Positions 37,301-45,790 of a DNA stretch of 64,000 nt are shown here, piece by piece. The notes under the pieces are model-generated. The model saw nothing but the letters and a program-made list of their open reading frames with translations. It did not search any database and was not told the DNA's origin. The position numbers and the translations under genes are program-made. Origin of the DNA: Paratinospora sagittata (lineage: Eukaryota > Streptophyta > Magnoliopsida > Ranunculales > Menispermaceae); assembly GCA_035771175.1 (NCBI GenBank), contig CM069600.1, positions 773,501 through 837,500 on the forward strand, read 5' to 3'. How positions within the stretch are numbered: the first letter of the stretch is position 1; each line of letters starts with the position of its first letter.

Positions 37301-40300
37301 ACATCTATTCTTTAGTTCCTGTCACTATCCTTGCAACATGCGATCAGAAGCTTAATTCTTTGTGCAAAGCCATAAATCGCAAGTCTGAATCCGATCTTCT
37401 ATTAAATGCATCACTTATTATGCGGGCGGCAAATTTATCTGATTCCATTGCTACGTCTGAAGGAAAGCTCTGGCTTCGCAGGCAAACACCCCATTCTCCA
37501 GAGATTGTACAGAAATTGATTAACCGGAATTTAGACCCTGTTGAAGATATTTTTATCAAAGCCCTTCATATTCCCTGCTCTATGGAGAAACCTGTTCAGC
37601 CAATCTCTGTTAATGTTTCTTCTAATGAGTATTACATGGATGTCATTGCACATAAACTCGGTGCAATGGATGCATCTCAAGTATTGGTCTCTAGGTGGGT
37701 AAAACCAGATAATTTTGTTATTATTTCTAGTATGTGCATACGTGCGTTACATGTCTCTTTATATCAGTATAGATTAAATTTTTGTTTGAAATTAAAATTT
37801 CAAATGAAGAGTATAATTAATTGTTATTTCACTAGTCTATATTAGTATTGTTTCTGTTAATTTAAGAAAAATGTCTTTTGTTTATAAATAGAAAGAGGGT
37901 GAAAAATAGTAAAATTTTAGAAGTAAAGAGATGAAAAAAAAGAGAACTTAAATGTAAAGTAGCTTAAGGGAGTTTCTAGATGTACTCACTGGAAACACTC
38001 ACTCTACCAACTTACCATGTATATCATCATTGAAAATTTATTAAGTAGGTGAATAGAGTGAATGTTTTGGTGGGTACATTTAGAAACTCCCCTTAAAAAT
38101 GGGAGAAGTGGGAATCGTTTATATTACCATATTATTCCCATAACTTATTTTTAAAATAAATGATAAATATAAGATCAAAGAGTTAACTGTTGAAAGTTTG
38201 GCAAAAATGGTCATACGGTGAGCTTTTTCAGATATATTTATAATAAGTAATATAGATACAATCGCATATAATTTTAAGTATTTTATGCTGCAATCTTATT
38301 ATTCTTATGAGTTGTGCTTGCTGTTTCTGTTGCAGGACTGTTGGCAAAGCTTCTACTGAGATGAGATTTTACTTTTCTTTTCCAGAGGGTGCAATTCAGT
38401 TGGATGCATTATCTGATGTACCAAAAGCAAAAGAAGCTGTTGATTTGGAAGCAACTTTAAATGCAAGGGCAAGTTATTTTTCTGGCCAAAGTATATATGG
38501 AGATGCAATCTTGGCATCTGTTGGGTACACCAGGAAGTCTTCGGGCCTTTTCCATGAGGACGTATCCCTTGGTACCTATTACAGGTACGCTTTTATGGTT
38601 CTAATTTTTTTGAGGACAATATCCCTTGGTACCTATCAGGCTATCATAGCCATCCAAGGTGAGGAAATAGAGGAAAAAAAGAACTTCAGGTAGCGACAAT
38701 CAGAACATCTAAATGATTATTTAGGCTGCATTTGGTTAGTGATTCAAAAATAAGAATACAATCGAAAAAACAAAAATTCAGAAAACGATTTTTTACCATT
38801 TCCTGAAAAACAGGTTGTTTTCTGAGTGAAGTCTTAAAAAACTGTTTTTGAATCCGACTAACCAAACAAGTTTTTCATGTTTTTAGATTTTCGATACAGA
38901 AAACTGTATCCGAATCGCAAACCAAACAAGGCCTTAGTATCCAAACATCCATAATTAGATGCCTTCTACCTCATGTTCTTTAGGTTTCAGCATACGGTAG
39001 AATCAGATGAAAAACAGCGTGTTATACGAGGAGGATGCTAGGATAATTTCCTTAAGACAGTCCATTGATTAAATAGTCCAGATCAATGAATATATATAAT
39101 CTGAATCATTTACGGTGGACAGTGACATGGCCTATGATGCAGCCCATTGCTGTGCTAGTGTGAGGAAAAAAACTTTGGAGTTTCATAAATTTGAACGGAT
39201 GATGCTTCTACAGGATGCTTATTGGTAGGCTACCTGATGGAGGCTACAAGTTGTCTAGAGAGGCAATACTTGTTGCTGATTTGCCTGCAACGTTCACTAC
39301 ACGTTCAAACTGGAGAGGCTCCTCCCCAAGGGATCTTCTATGTACATTCTGTCGTCAGAATTGGTTATCAGAGCCGGAGTTCTCAACAATTTGCATAAAT
39401 AATCAAACACATTCTCATTCAGAAACATCAGAAACATGCAAGAAGTTGAAGTCCTCAAGACCTGACATAGATGAAACAGAGTATAGAAATGGAGGTGGAG
39501 CTTGTGATACCAGTGGAGAGGAGGAATTGGCTGGCGTGGGAAGCACCTTCAGATGTGATGTGAAGATATCATCAAGGGTTGGGAATTTGATAATTGAGTG
39601 TTTGTCTGAAGATACTTACAAGAAGCAGAACGATGCCCTCCAGAACGTTGCTTTATGGGTTCTTTCATGGTTGAACAAATATTTTAAACAACTAGGCATG
39701 CCCAAAAAGAAATCGTTTGCTACTGGAGACATGTTCGGGATTCGTGTGAATAACCCTAATTTCTCGAAGGAGTTTTCATTGTTTTTATCTGCTCATTCTG
39801 TTCTGCAAGCTAGTTTTCTTCAAAAATGCAGTTTAAATCAAAATCAGCAAGATGGATTGTGTTCTTTGGCTATTGAAGGTCCGGAATCTGGTGTCTGTTT
39901 GTCTAATGGTTCCCTTGTGTGCATAAGCTATGTTGTTTCTTTAGTTAAGGAAGGGGAAGACATGAAAGAAATTCTTGAAAGTAGTGACGGGTTTGAGTTT
40001 GAGATAGGAACTGGTTCTGTGATTCCCCAGCTTGAAGCTTGTGTAAACCAGATGTCCACAAACCAATCTGCCCGTTTCTTCACTGAGCTGCCTCATCATC
40101 ACTTGATTTTGGCTGCAGCTGGTGATCTCGCTGGATCTCTTCTACCATTATCTTTACGTGAGTTCATTTCTACCCGGCTTTCTTTTTCATTTCTGATTAC
40201 TTGTATGAAACAATATTTAGTCAAGCAGGAGACCATGTTTTATATCCAGTGATTTAAATTTTAAAGCTTGTCTAGATTGATTGGACATAAGGCTTGGTAT

Positions 40301-40899
40301 GAATTATTTCTACATGAATTACTTTATCGTGCAACAATGTTAAATAACAAGGATATATAACTATATAATTCACAATAAAATTGTAGAACCTTAAAAGAAA
40401 AGAGGAATAGGCACTAAAGCGATTTGTATTGACTTGAATTTGGTACAAACTACTAAATGACATGTTGGGATTCCTTTCTTTTGCAGAAACCTGCTGCTTA
40501 GAATACTCCGTTAATTTGTTGGGAATAACAGAGCCTTTGGAGGATAGGATGGAACAGGCTTTGTTCAGCCCTCCTCTTTCAAAGCAACGGGTGGAATATG
40601 CAGTGAAACACATTAATGAGTCACTTGCTACTACCTTGGTAATTATTTTATTTTTATTTTTATTTATTATTAATAATTTTTTTGCTTGTCTCTTTCTTAT
40701 CCAACCAAAAGATTTTGCATTTCATGAATCAAGATCCTCCTCATACGATCACTACCGAGAGTCATCATTCGTTTATTCTCAGGTTGATTTTGGATGTGGG
40801 TCAGGCAGTCTGTTGGAGTCCCTACTTGATCATCCAACTTCACTGGAAAATATTGTTGGTGTGGACATTTCAAGGAAGAGTCTAAGCCGTGCTGCCAAG
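21614..40899 (+). CDS. HEN1: HEN1 small-RNA 2'-O-methyltransferase, 3' end lost in gap
   Basis: Seven coding exons join in frame with GT-AG introns: 21614-21868, 24977-25072, 37240-37694, 38336-38584, 39214-40157, 40487-40638 and 40783-40899 (756 codons). Plant HEN1 methylates the 2'-OH of the 3' nucleotide of miRNA and siRNA duplexes and protects them from uridylation and decay. The first two exons give the first dsRNA-binding domain ('TPKTIINLKYG', 'GCPGLNIPQQGPCLFRC', 'KKEAEQSAAKIALDK'). Exon 3 carries the La-like region, exons 4-5 the second dsRBD and the FKBP-like domain. Exons 6-7 start the methyltransferase ('FSPPLSKQRVEYA', 'VDFGCGSGSLLESLL', 'VGVDIS'), which supplies the SAM-binding loop. 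The part with the Glu/His metal-binding residues is absent because a 100-N gap follows 255 bases later. Introns of 3.1 and 12.2 kb hold many transposons, yet all visible splice sites are intact. The start is the first ATG matching the family N-terminus. Confidence 0.93.
22402..22540 (+). mobile_element. Short retroposon (SINE remnant) with 14-bp TSD
   Basis: A ~139-bp insertion ends in about 16 A residues and is bounded by a perfect direct repeat, GTTGAGTGAATTCA, at 22388-22401 and 22541-22554. Near its 5' end there is a box B-like motif (CAAGTTTGAGTCT) but no clear box A inside the bounds, so it is probably a 5'-truncated SINE. It lies in the first HEN1 coding intron. Confidence 0.7.
22773..22850 (-). 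mobile_element. Au-like SINE fragment, minus strand
   Basis: The reverse complement matches the 3' half of the SINE at 26228-26415. Shared blocks are 'GGGTCGAACCACTTTTGGGT' here against 'ACCCTAAAGTGGTCCGACCC' there, and 'GTGCACGAAGCTCCC' here against 'CAGGAGCTTCATGCAT' there. Only the 3' part is recognisable. It lies in the first HEN1 coding intron. Confidence 0.6.
23638..24669. mobile_element. Non-autonomous hAT element with 8-bp TSD
   Basis: This 1032-bp element starts CAGTGTTTTCAAGGCG and ends with the inverted counterpart CGCCTTGAAAACATTG. It is flanked by a perfect 8-bp duplication, AATAAAAT, at 23630-23637 and 24670-24677. Subterminal 'CGCCTAGG'-type motifs recur at both ends. These features fit a hAT-superfamily element. 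Near 24232-24330 a plus-strand stretch reads as an acidic tail ending 'DEAALQEDFD' before a stop, which may be the remnant of a protein C-terminus captured from an autonomous parent. No transposase domain is visible. Confidence 0.8.
24670..24976. other. HEN1 intron segment between hAT element and coding exon 2
   Basis: AT-rich intron with an AAT microsatellite (about 24688-24700). It ends at the acceptor TTCTTGTAG before 24977. No other feature. Confidence 0.4.
25100..26041 (-). mobile_element. 5'-truncated L1-type LINE, minus strand
   Basis: A T run (25100-25116) marks the A tail. Reading leftward from 26041, the sequence encodes the zinc-binding C-terminal part of a plant LINE ORF2 ('IWKALIPSKVKVFRWLLAH', 'CCPLCLNDVDAAEHLFF'), then after a frameshift the final segment ('TWATLWVIWLERNHRIFQ'). 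RT and endonuclease are missing. It sits only 28 bases after the splice donor of HEN1 coding exon 2. Confidence 0.85.
26228..26415 (+). mobile_element. Au-like tRNA-derived SINE
   Basis: Pol III box A-like 'TGGTGCAACTGTAAGAG' and box B-like 'GGGTTTGAGTCGTGG' lie in the first ~65 bases. They are followed by 'GGTTGCGTACAATGGACCC' and a 3' end 'GAGCTTCATGCATCGGGCTG' with a T-rich tail. This wording is characteristic of the widespread angiosperm Au SINE family. It lies in the 12.2-kb HEN1 intron. Confidence 0.8.
26594..28324 (+). mobile_element. 5'-truncated LINE (B) inserted in the tail of LINE A
   Basis: A perfect 14-bp direct repeat, ATATGGATAAGAAA, lies at 26580-26593 and 28325-28338. Between them is a plus-strand LINE fragment that begins inside RT just before 'HISHIQYADDCLFF', continues through the 'YLGMPLGG' thumb region and 'GGRIILLKYVLAAIPTYF', and then the zinc-binding tail ('CIWEERNNRIFN') up to about 28162. 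It ends in an A/AT run (28297-28324). At least three frameshifts break the frame. The 5' truncation, tail and duplication are those of target-primed reverse transcription. Confidence 0.85.
28400..31829 (-). pseudogene. LINE A ORF2: endonuclease and reverse transcriptase, broken
   Basis: Starting with MKILTWNIRGCG at 31829, the endonuclease shows the 'WNIRG', 'LQEVK' and 'GDFN' motifs, but the usual SDH motif near 31220 reads as S-N-H. The RT follows ('EGDANSKFFHRIM', 'ISLTTCLYKIIAKVLANK', 'FKLDFAKAYDMVNWDF', 'INGRPRGK', 'FVDD' near 29840). The zinc-binding tail ends near 28400. Stops and frameshifts fall near 31610, 30820, 30190 and 29930 and further on. Family: plant L1 retrotransposon polyprotein. 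It cannot yield an active enzyme as it stands. Confidence 0.85.
31900..34958 (-). pseudogene. LINE A ORF1, broken by a hAT insertion and frameshifts
   Basis: The frame opens at about 34958 (basic N-terminus 'QHRRRDRFRRDHN'). It continues through segments typical of plant LINE ORF1 / DUF4283-like proteins: 'TAKWLAKGV..FFGADRF', 'ERGSQFMIFVLDKG' and 'PELVVALNKCVG' near 34470. A later block is 'SWNCVNLTKIGEM' near 33975. A hAT element interrupts it at 32995-33539, and a last Lys/Asn-rich part runs to about 32152. ORF1 proteins bind the element RNA. Several frame changes show that it is dead. Confidence 0.65.
32995..33539. mobile_element. hAT-like MITE nested in LINE A ORF1
   Basis: This 545-bp element has terminal inverted repeats TAGGGATGTAA at the left and TTACACCCCTA at the right. 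An 8-bp target-site duplication matches at 7 of 8 positions (CCTGCACG at 32987-32994, CCTGCACT at 33540-33547). Arrays of GGGTTGGGT and CCCAACCCA motifs occupy both subterminal regions, and the centre is AT-rich. No transposase is encoded. The terminal sequence and 8-bp duplication fit the hAT superfamily. Confidence 0.8.
35020..35130 (+). mobile_element. LINE 3'-end stub
   Basis: The stretch 'GGGAGTACTGTTGGTACTC' with the following T/A-rich sequence resembles the 3' region of the LINE at 25100-26041 (reverse complement 'GGAGTACCTCTGGTACTC'). Only ~100 bases are recognisable, as in many dead-on-arrival LINE insertions. Bounds are approximate. Confidence 0.4.
35131..35962. other. HEN1 intron DNA
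   Basis: AT-rich sequence without a recognisable gene or repeat. Confidence 0.4.
35963..36601. repeat. Three identical 213-bp tandem copies
   Basis: Copies run 35963-36175, 36176-36388 and 36389-36601. Each starts AATCTTACGATTTGTTG and ends CTATTTCTAAGTTTTT. By direct reading I see no differences between the copies, unlike all other repeats in this window. The array lies in the large HEN1 intron. It is either a very recent expansion or an assembly effect. Confidence 0.9.
36602..37239. other. HEN1 intron DNA before coding exon 3
   Basis: A minus-strand stretch at about 36600-36770 contains 'CCPFCGSMHETESEH', which may be a tiny relic of a LINE zinc-binding tail; this is weak. The rest is AT-rich intron ending at the acceptor TGTAAAG (37239), which is less pyrimidine-rich than usual although a long T run lies ~30 bases upstream. 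Confidence 0.35.
37695..38335. other. HEN1 intron DNA between coding exons 3 and 4
   Basis: AT-rich intron. A pair of partly complementary segments ('GGGAGTTTCTAGATGTACTCA' region near 37970 and 'GGTGGGTACATTTAGAAACTCCCC' near 38070) suggests a small decayed inverted-repeat element of about 120 bases. No gene. Confidence 0.35.
38724..38933. mobile_element. Harbinger-like MITE in HEN1 intron
   Basis: This 210-bp element has terminal inverted repeats GGCTGCATTTGGTTAGTGAT and, read from the right end, GGCCTTGTTTGGTTTGCGAT. A TTA duplication flanks it (38721-38723 and 38934-38936), the target preferred by PIF/Harbinger elements. No coding capacity. Confidence 0.65.
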
Positions 40900-41153
40900 G
40901 TTGAACACCAGATACTTTACTACACATTACATTTATGAATAATTTATTTAATTTCTTGGTCATTTTAATTTCAACTAATTATTAAGTTCGTATATAGCTA
41001 TATTCATTTTTGTAGATCTTAATCCAGTACTTACAATAGGATTTGATGATCCACTTTTTAGTCACCATGGCCAAATTTTGATACTTGACTAATCCTAATA
41101 ATTTGATTCGTTACATTCCTGGGACCTTATGTATATTTTGAAGGCCAGCTTAG

Positions 41154-41253
41154 NNNNNNNNNNNNNNNNNNNNNNNNNNNNNNNNNNNNNNNNNNNNNNN
41201 NNNNNNNNNNNNNNNNNNNNNNNNNNNNNNNNNNNNNNNNNNNNNNNNNNNNN
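41154..41253. other. Assembly gap of exactly 100 N
   Basis: One hundred consecutive N, a common placeholder for a scaffold join of unknown size. On its left HEN1 stops mid-domain. On its right no further HEN1 exon appears, and an AGD12-like gene appears only as its last exon. Much sequence is therefore missing, or the two sides are not truly adjacent. Confidence 0.95.
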
Positions 41254-41379
41254 ATCAAGCATCCACATCATATTTGTAATTTTATTGAAAAATGTGTTGT
41301 TTTTATGTATTAAAGTTAAAAGTTGATGTGGCAGTGATTTGTAGCAATTGGTGTAGTGTTTTCAATCCATGTAGGATTG

Positions 41380-41815
41380 CTCTACTAGGAATACGTTTAT
41401 ACAAGCACATGAAAGCCCAATGAGGCTAAAAATTAGGACTTTGTGTATATAAACACATTAAAGTCCTAGTTGGGGTGAAAATCATGAAGTTATTTATATA
41501 AACACATAAAACTCCGATTAGGAGAAAATTATGAATTTTTGTATATAAGCAAACGATGGTCGACCATTTAGGTTGAAAATTATGAATTTTTATATAAGTC
41601 ACAGGAGAGCTCATTTTCGGCTTAAAATTAGGAATTTGTTTATATAAGCACACGAAAATCCCATGTGGGGTAAAAGTTTACGAATTTATATATACAAGCA
41701 CACGAAAGTACAATTTTCTTAAGAATTTCTTTATATATGTACACGATAGTCCCATTTTGGGTAATAATTAGGAATTTGCTTATATAAGCACACGAAAGTC
41801 TCACTTGGCGTGAAA
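41380..41815 (-). repeat. Higher-order satellite block, minus orientation
   Basis: Read on the minus strand, the segment repeats ~50-bp subunits of the form 'ACTTTCGTGTGCTTATATAA' plus 'ATTCCTAATTTTTA'. They follow the same order of variant subunits as the large array at 58085-64000 (for example the 'AACTTCATGATTTTCACCCC' subunit followed by 'ACTAGGACTTT' and 'ACACAAA'). About eight subunits are present. It lies just right of the N gap. Confidence 0.8.
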
Positions 41816-41869
41816 AATATTTTTTTTAAAATAAACTAAACTATATTATATATTTATAAGTAAGAGAGT

Positions 41870-42404
41870 AAAAAAAATCTGTACATCAACTTGCCAACCT
41901 GCCCATACCCCTAAGCATTTATAAAATTGCCCCACCTTCTAAGCCAATCCCCCAATACATAGCCTTTTGTTAGATTACTATTTGCAACCCAAAATGAAGC
42001 TAAAAGGTGAGAATTATCCCACACTTTGGCAGTCGGATAAAACTCATCATGAAACACATGTTTGTTCCACTCCTTCCATAAAGCCCACAGGACTGCCAAA
42101 CACACCACCTTCCAGTGGTCTTTCCATGATGATTGAACATTGTTCATAAAGGGGAAAATATTGACGTCATCTTCCACGGCATCATCATCACTCATGATAG
42201 GGAAATGGTACCGCCATCTACTCCAGACCTCGTTGGCGAACGAGCATTGCCAACATATGTGTCGCACGGACTCCAACTCCTGTCTACAAAGGTAACACCA
42301 ATATGGAGATAAGCACATATATGGAAACCTTTTTTGCAATCTGTCCCCTGTGTTCATCTTCCCATGGGAAGCAATCCACCCCAAAACTTTAAGCTTTGAT
42401 GTGC
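41870..42404 (-). mobile_element. 5'-truncated LINE fragment in satellite
   Basis: Read leftward from about 42400, it encodes only the zinc-binding tail of a LINE ORF2 ('KLKVLGWIASHGKMNTGDR', 'WCYLCRQELESVRHICWQC', 'VLWALWKEWNKHVFHDE') and a 3' end containing 'TGTACAGATTTTTTTTAC', similar to the 3' end of LINE A. Satellite sequence borders it on both sides. Confidence 0.8.
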
Positions 42405-42555
42405 AAGCGCACGATAGTCCCATTTATATAAATAACTTCATGATTTTCACGCCAACTAGGACTTTCATGTGCATGTATAAACGTATTCCTAATTATTACC
42501 CTAAATACGACTTTCGTGTGCTTTATATAAGCACATGAAACTCCCATTCAGCCAT
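42405..42555 (+). repeat. Higher-order satellite block, plus orientation
   Basis: About three subunits ('AATAACTTCATGATTTTCAC', 'GACTTTCATGTGCATGTATA', 'CGACTTTCGTGTGCTTTATA') are in plus orientation, opposite to the block at 41380-41815. The block ends with a palindromic TATATAAGCACATG junction after which one short stretch is again in minus orientation. Confidence 0.7.
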
Positions 42556-42557
42556 TG

Positions 42558-44090
42558 AAGTAAAAAATCTTCCCTTGGGTTGTGATCCGTTAGTTGTTGC
42601 TTTTTGAGACCCAGTGGTTGCTAAGCTTTCTAAGAGACTTGCAGGTTGGAAACGAAGCTTTTTTTCAAGAGGTGAAAGATTAGCCCTCATTCGATTTGTT
42701 CTGCTTGCTCCCCCCACCAATGGGATTGAGAAAAAAATCAGGTCCTATTTTTGGAAAAGAATGGATAATGGCTCCAATGTCCAACTTGTTAGTTGGAAAT
42801 TGAGCCAAAGACGTGTGGACAAAGGAAGCTTGGGCATAGGAAATATCATTCAAAGGAATAAGGCCCTTATTGCTTAGTGGATTTGGCGTTTTCTTCAGAA
42901 GAGATATTCTCATTGGAGTCAAGTAATTTCAAGTATATATGGGGATTTTGTTGTTGGGTGGGGATCTGGTAGAGATCATAGGTCCACTTACCGAAGCACG
43001 TGGAAATTCATATCCTCATTGGCACCTAACTTTTTGGCTCATGTCACTCTCAAGGTTTTTTTTTTTTTTTTTTTTGAGAACCGTGGTATCCTTCCTTATA
43101 GTCCGACTAATCCACAGGGGCACGTATCCACCCACAGACCGCACATAGGGAAACGCCAGGGCTAGAGGGCCCACCACACCACCCAGAATAATTTTAGAAT
43201 GGAATTTGCCACACGGAGATTCAAAGTTAAGACCACCCGTTCACTATAGATTTTCACAATATCCGCTGACCACTAAGCCATATCGTTGTTGGGTCATATC
43301 ACTCTTAAGGTTGGTAACAACTAACAACGAGACATTTCGTTTTTGAGAGGATAGGTGGATTGGAGACTAGTTCCTTGCTGAGCTATTTCCCCGTCTTTAT
43401 CTTCTATCTTCTTTCCATAACCATCCCATTCGACATTTTGTGAACCCCTTCCCATTCCTTATCTTGGAATTTGCATTTCATAAGGGCCCTATCTACTGGG
43501 AACTTGCTAAGGTTGGTCCCTCTTCTTCATAGCTTGAATCAAGTGAGACTATCTATTCTCCCACATGGTTTTCGATGGTCTCTTAACCCTTCTGGTCTTT
43601 TTACAACCAAATCCTATTTTAAGTTCCTTTCTAATAGTCCTTCATGTGTTTGGTTGGTTACTTGCTTACAGGAGACTTACCACCATGGATGTTTTGCAGG
43701 TTCGCTTACCATATATATATATCCACGCTGTTGCCCCATGTGTCTACAGGATGGAGAGTCGACTGATCATTTATTTTCTTTTTGCCTAGTCTCAAAAATT
43801 TTCTGTTCCTACCACCTGTGAGGAGTGTAAGTCTATGTCTCACATGCCCAACTTATCTAGCAAAGATAAGGATATTCTTAAAATTGCTAGCTTTGCAACT
43901 CTTTCGTCTATTTGGCTAGAGCACAACCGAAGAACGTTTTAGGGGGATGTGAAAGATAGGGTTAGACTATGGGAAGATACCTTTTGGTTAGCTAGTAATG
44001 GGATTGCGTGCTCTAAGTTTGCTGCGGGTTTCTCAATATCAGAGTGGAATAGAAGTTGGCTTTGGTGTATGTAGGAAGGTCATTGTGTTG
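42558..44090 (+). mobile_element. Degenerate LINE (C) fragment
   Basis: Plus-strand remnants of the RT thumb ('AKLSKRLAGWKRSFFSRGER', 'KIRSYFWKRMDNGS', 'DKGSLGIGNIIQRNKALI') are followed by the zinc-binding tail (about 43320-44050, including 'CCPMCLQDGESTDHLFSFC'). Many stops and frameshifts are present, and a SINE is inserted at 43056-43290. It resembles the LINE at 16.6-20.3 kb. Confidence 0.8.
43056..43290 (-). mobile_element. tRNA-derived SINE inserted in LINE C
   Basis: On the minus strand it has a good pol III box A (TGGCTTAGTGG, near 43278), a box B-like 'ACTTTGAATCTCC' (near 43215) and an A tail seen as a T run at 43056-43074. The flanks carry a diverged ~20-bp duplication, 43036-43055 and 43291-43310, matching at 17 of 20 positions ('CATGTCACTCTCAAGG' against 'CATATCACTCTTAAGG'). 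Confidence 0.8.
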
Positions 44091-44369
44091 CTTTCGTGTT
44101 GCTCATTGTTGTCTACAAAAGTTTGAAATTGGATTGTCAATTATCTACAAAATGTCACATTGCTTTTTGCATCTATGGCTTTCTCTATTTGTTTCAAATC
44201 TTTCTCTGTTGAATCCTATGCTGTTTATTTTTTAAGAGATACTCGTCTAAGATTACAAGATAGGTGTTTAAACACAAACAATGCCAGTGATAAAAAACCT
44301 TGTGATCCAATGTCTCAGAATTCTGCGTTAAAACTTGTTAATCTCATTTCATAACTTGTTGTCTCGCAG

Positions 44370-44651
44370 CAAGTGTTTGATCACGACACCTTCTCGGCTG
44401 ACGACATAATGGGGGAAGCCGAAATTGATATCCAGCCAATGATAACGGCTGCATTGGCACTGGGAGATGCGGGTTTGTTTGGAAACATCCAGATTGGGAA
44501 ATGGTTTAAATCAAGCGATAACGCTCTTTTGGAAGATAGCACCGTTAAAATTATTGATGGGAAGGTGAAACAAGAGGTGTCACTTAAGCTTCAAAAAGTG
44601 GAATCTGGTGAATTGTTTCTTGAGCTAGAATGGATGCCTCTTGAACAATAG
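44370..44651 (+). CDS. AGD12: Last exon of an AGD12/ZAC-like ARF-GAP with C2 domain
   Basis: Behind a good acceptor (GTCTCGCAG at 44361-44369), 93 codons and a TAG encode the C-terminal part of a C2 domain. The wording matches the plant ZAC/AGD12-type protein: 'VFDHDTFSADDIMGEAEIDI', 'NIQIGKWFKSSDNALLEDS', 'KVKQEVSLKLQKVESGELFL' and 'ELEWMPLEQ'. Family members carry an N-terminal ARF GTPase-activating zinc finger and a phosphoinositide-binding C2 domain and act in membrane traffic. The exons for the ARF-GAP finger and the first part of C2 are not found between the N gap and this exon. They are either in the gap or lost. It could be a gene relic, but the exon itself has no defect. Confidence 0.8.
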   Translation, partial: QVFDHDTFSADDIMGEAEIDIQPMITAALALGDAGLFGNIQIGKWFKSSDNALLEDSTVKIIDGKVKQEVSLKLQKVESGELFLELEWMPLEQ

Positions 44652-44845
44652 GTTTGTGAGAACCCTTTTTCTCCCTTATTTCTCATTTTCTTTTCTTTTC
44701 GTTTCTTTCTTTACAAATAACGGATTGCGCAACTGTTTGTGTACTACTGTTTTCATCTGTGTCATACATATTAAATGTTTAAATCTTAAGACCCATTTCT
44801 GTTAATTAATCAACTTTCTTCCTTCTTTGTGTTTTCAAACCCTAA
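44652..44845. other. 3' flank of the AGD12-like exon
   Basis: T-rich presumed 3'UTR; no other feature. Confidence 0.4.
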
Positions 44846-45219
44846 GGGGTCGTTTGGCAGCCGAAATTAGACAAGATAGGACTATTTTTACTCCTAGTCC
44901 TGTGTTTGAAGGTGAGGTGGGATAGGATAAAAATTATCCCACCTCACCATTCTATCCCGTCCTTTCTTTCTTTCTTTTTTCCCCTTCTCCTCGGCTTCTT
45001 CTTCTTCTTGGTTTGCAAAGATTGGTTTTGCAAATCGCAAAATCAGGATTTTCCTTTTTTTAAAAAAATATAATTATTTTTTAATTTTAATCTTAAACAC
45101 ATTTCAAACATAGGATTATACTATTTTTAATCCTATTATATCTTATTATATCATGTTTTATTCAATTTTACAAAAAAATAATCTCATCCTATCAGCAGTA
45201 TCTACCAAAAAAAAGGGCC
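44846..45219. mobile_element. Harbinger-like MITE
   Basis: Starts GGGGTCGTTTGGCAGCC after TAA. The right end, read inward, is GGCCC then TTTGGTAGATACTG with the shared 'ATAGGA' that follows. An inner hairpin pairs GGTGAGGTGGGATAGGAT with ATTATCCCACCTCACC. It resembles the element at 14706. Confidence 0.55.
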
Positions 45220-45599
45220 AATTTTTGTGATTCTTTAGATTTATAAATATAACAAAGCTTGTAAATTCTTTACATTCTTTGGAATGTGCAGGTGCGTGTG
45301 TTTGTTTATTTATATATTCATTTACTAATATTTGCTTAAATATTGTTGCTTTGAGCAAATTATTTAGCTAGTCAAAGCATATCGATGGTAGTATTGTTAT
45401 CTAAGTATAACAAAGCTTGTAAATTTGTGTTTGTTGATGGGAATCTATAACAGGTTATAACTTGCAATTTCATTTTAAACACAACTTCCTCTAAAAAAAA
45501 AACGTTCTAGTTGACACATACAAATTTTTCATTTTTAGGACTTAACAAAAAAAAGTAGAGGGCAGCTCAATGGTAAGAAAGGGAACTCATGGGTAGTTT

Positions 45600-45790
45600 G
45601 TTTATACCCCTTTTTTTCTTTTTTTTTCTTTGTTGTTTTCCATGAGGTGTTCCCACGCCGACTAGTTTTGTTCATGATAGAACTGGAATGATAGATTTTT
45701 TTCAACAAGGGCGTCTCTAAGAATTAAATTTTAAACAAAAAAGACTTTGGGACTCTGCTTTTACTGAGTCAACGACTCGTTGGTTACCCT
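45600..45790 (-). mobile_element. Decayed SINE related to the 3850-4050 copy
   Basis: It shares, in the same orientation, 'TTTTCCATGAGGTGTTCCCA' with 'TTTTCCACGAGGTATCCCA', and the 'GACTAGT', 'GGAATGATAGA' and 'ACTGAGTCAACGACTCGTTGG' blocks with their counterparts near 3880-4040. A T run precedes it. Box motifs are eroded. Confidence 0.5.

Noticed and set aside
41129..41326. Open frame running through the run of N
   Set aside because: It exists only because the N stretch has no stop codons; there is no real sequence behind it.
43180..43290. tRNA gene suggested by good pol III boxes
   Set aside because: The A and B boxes are spaced for a tRNA-derived SINE, no cloverleaf is evident, and an A tail and flanking duplication show a retroposon.
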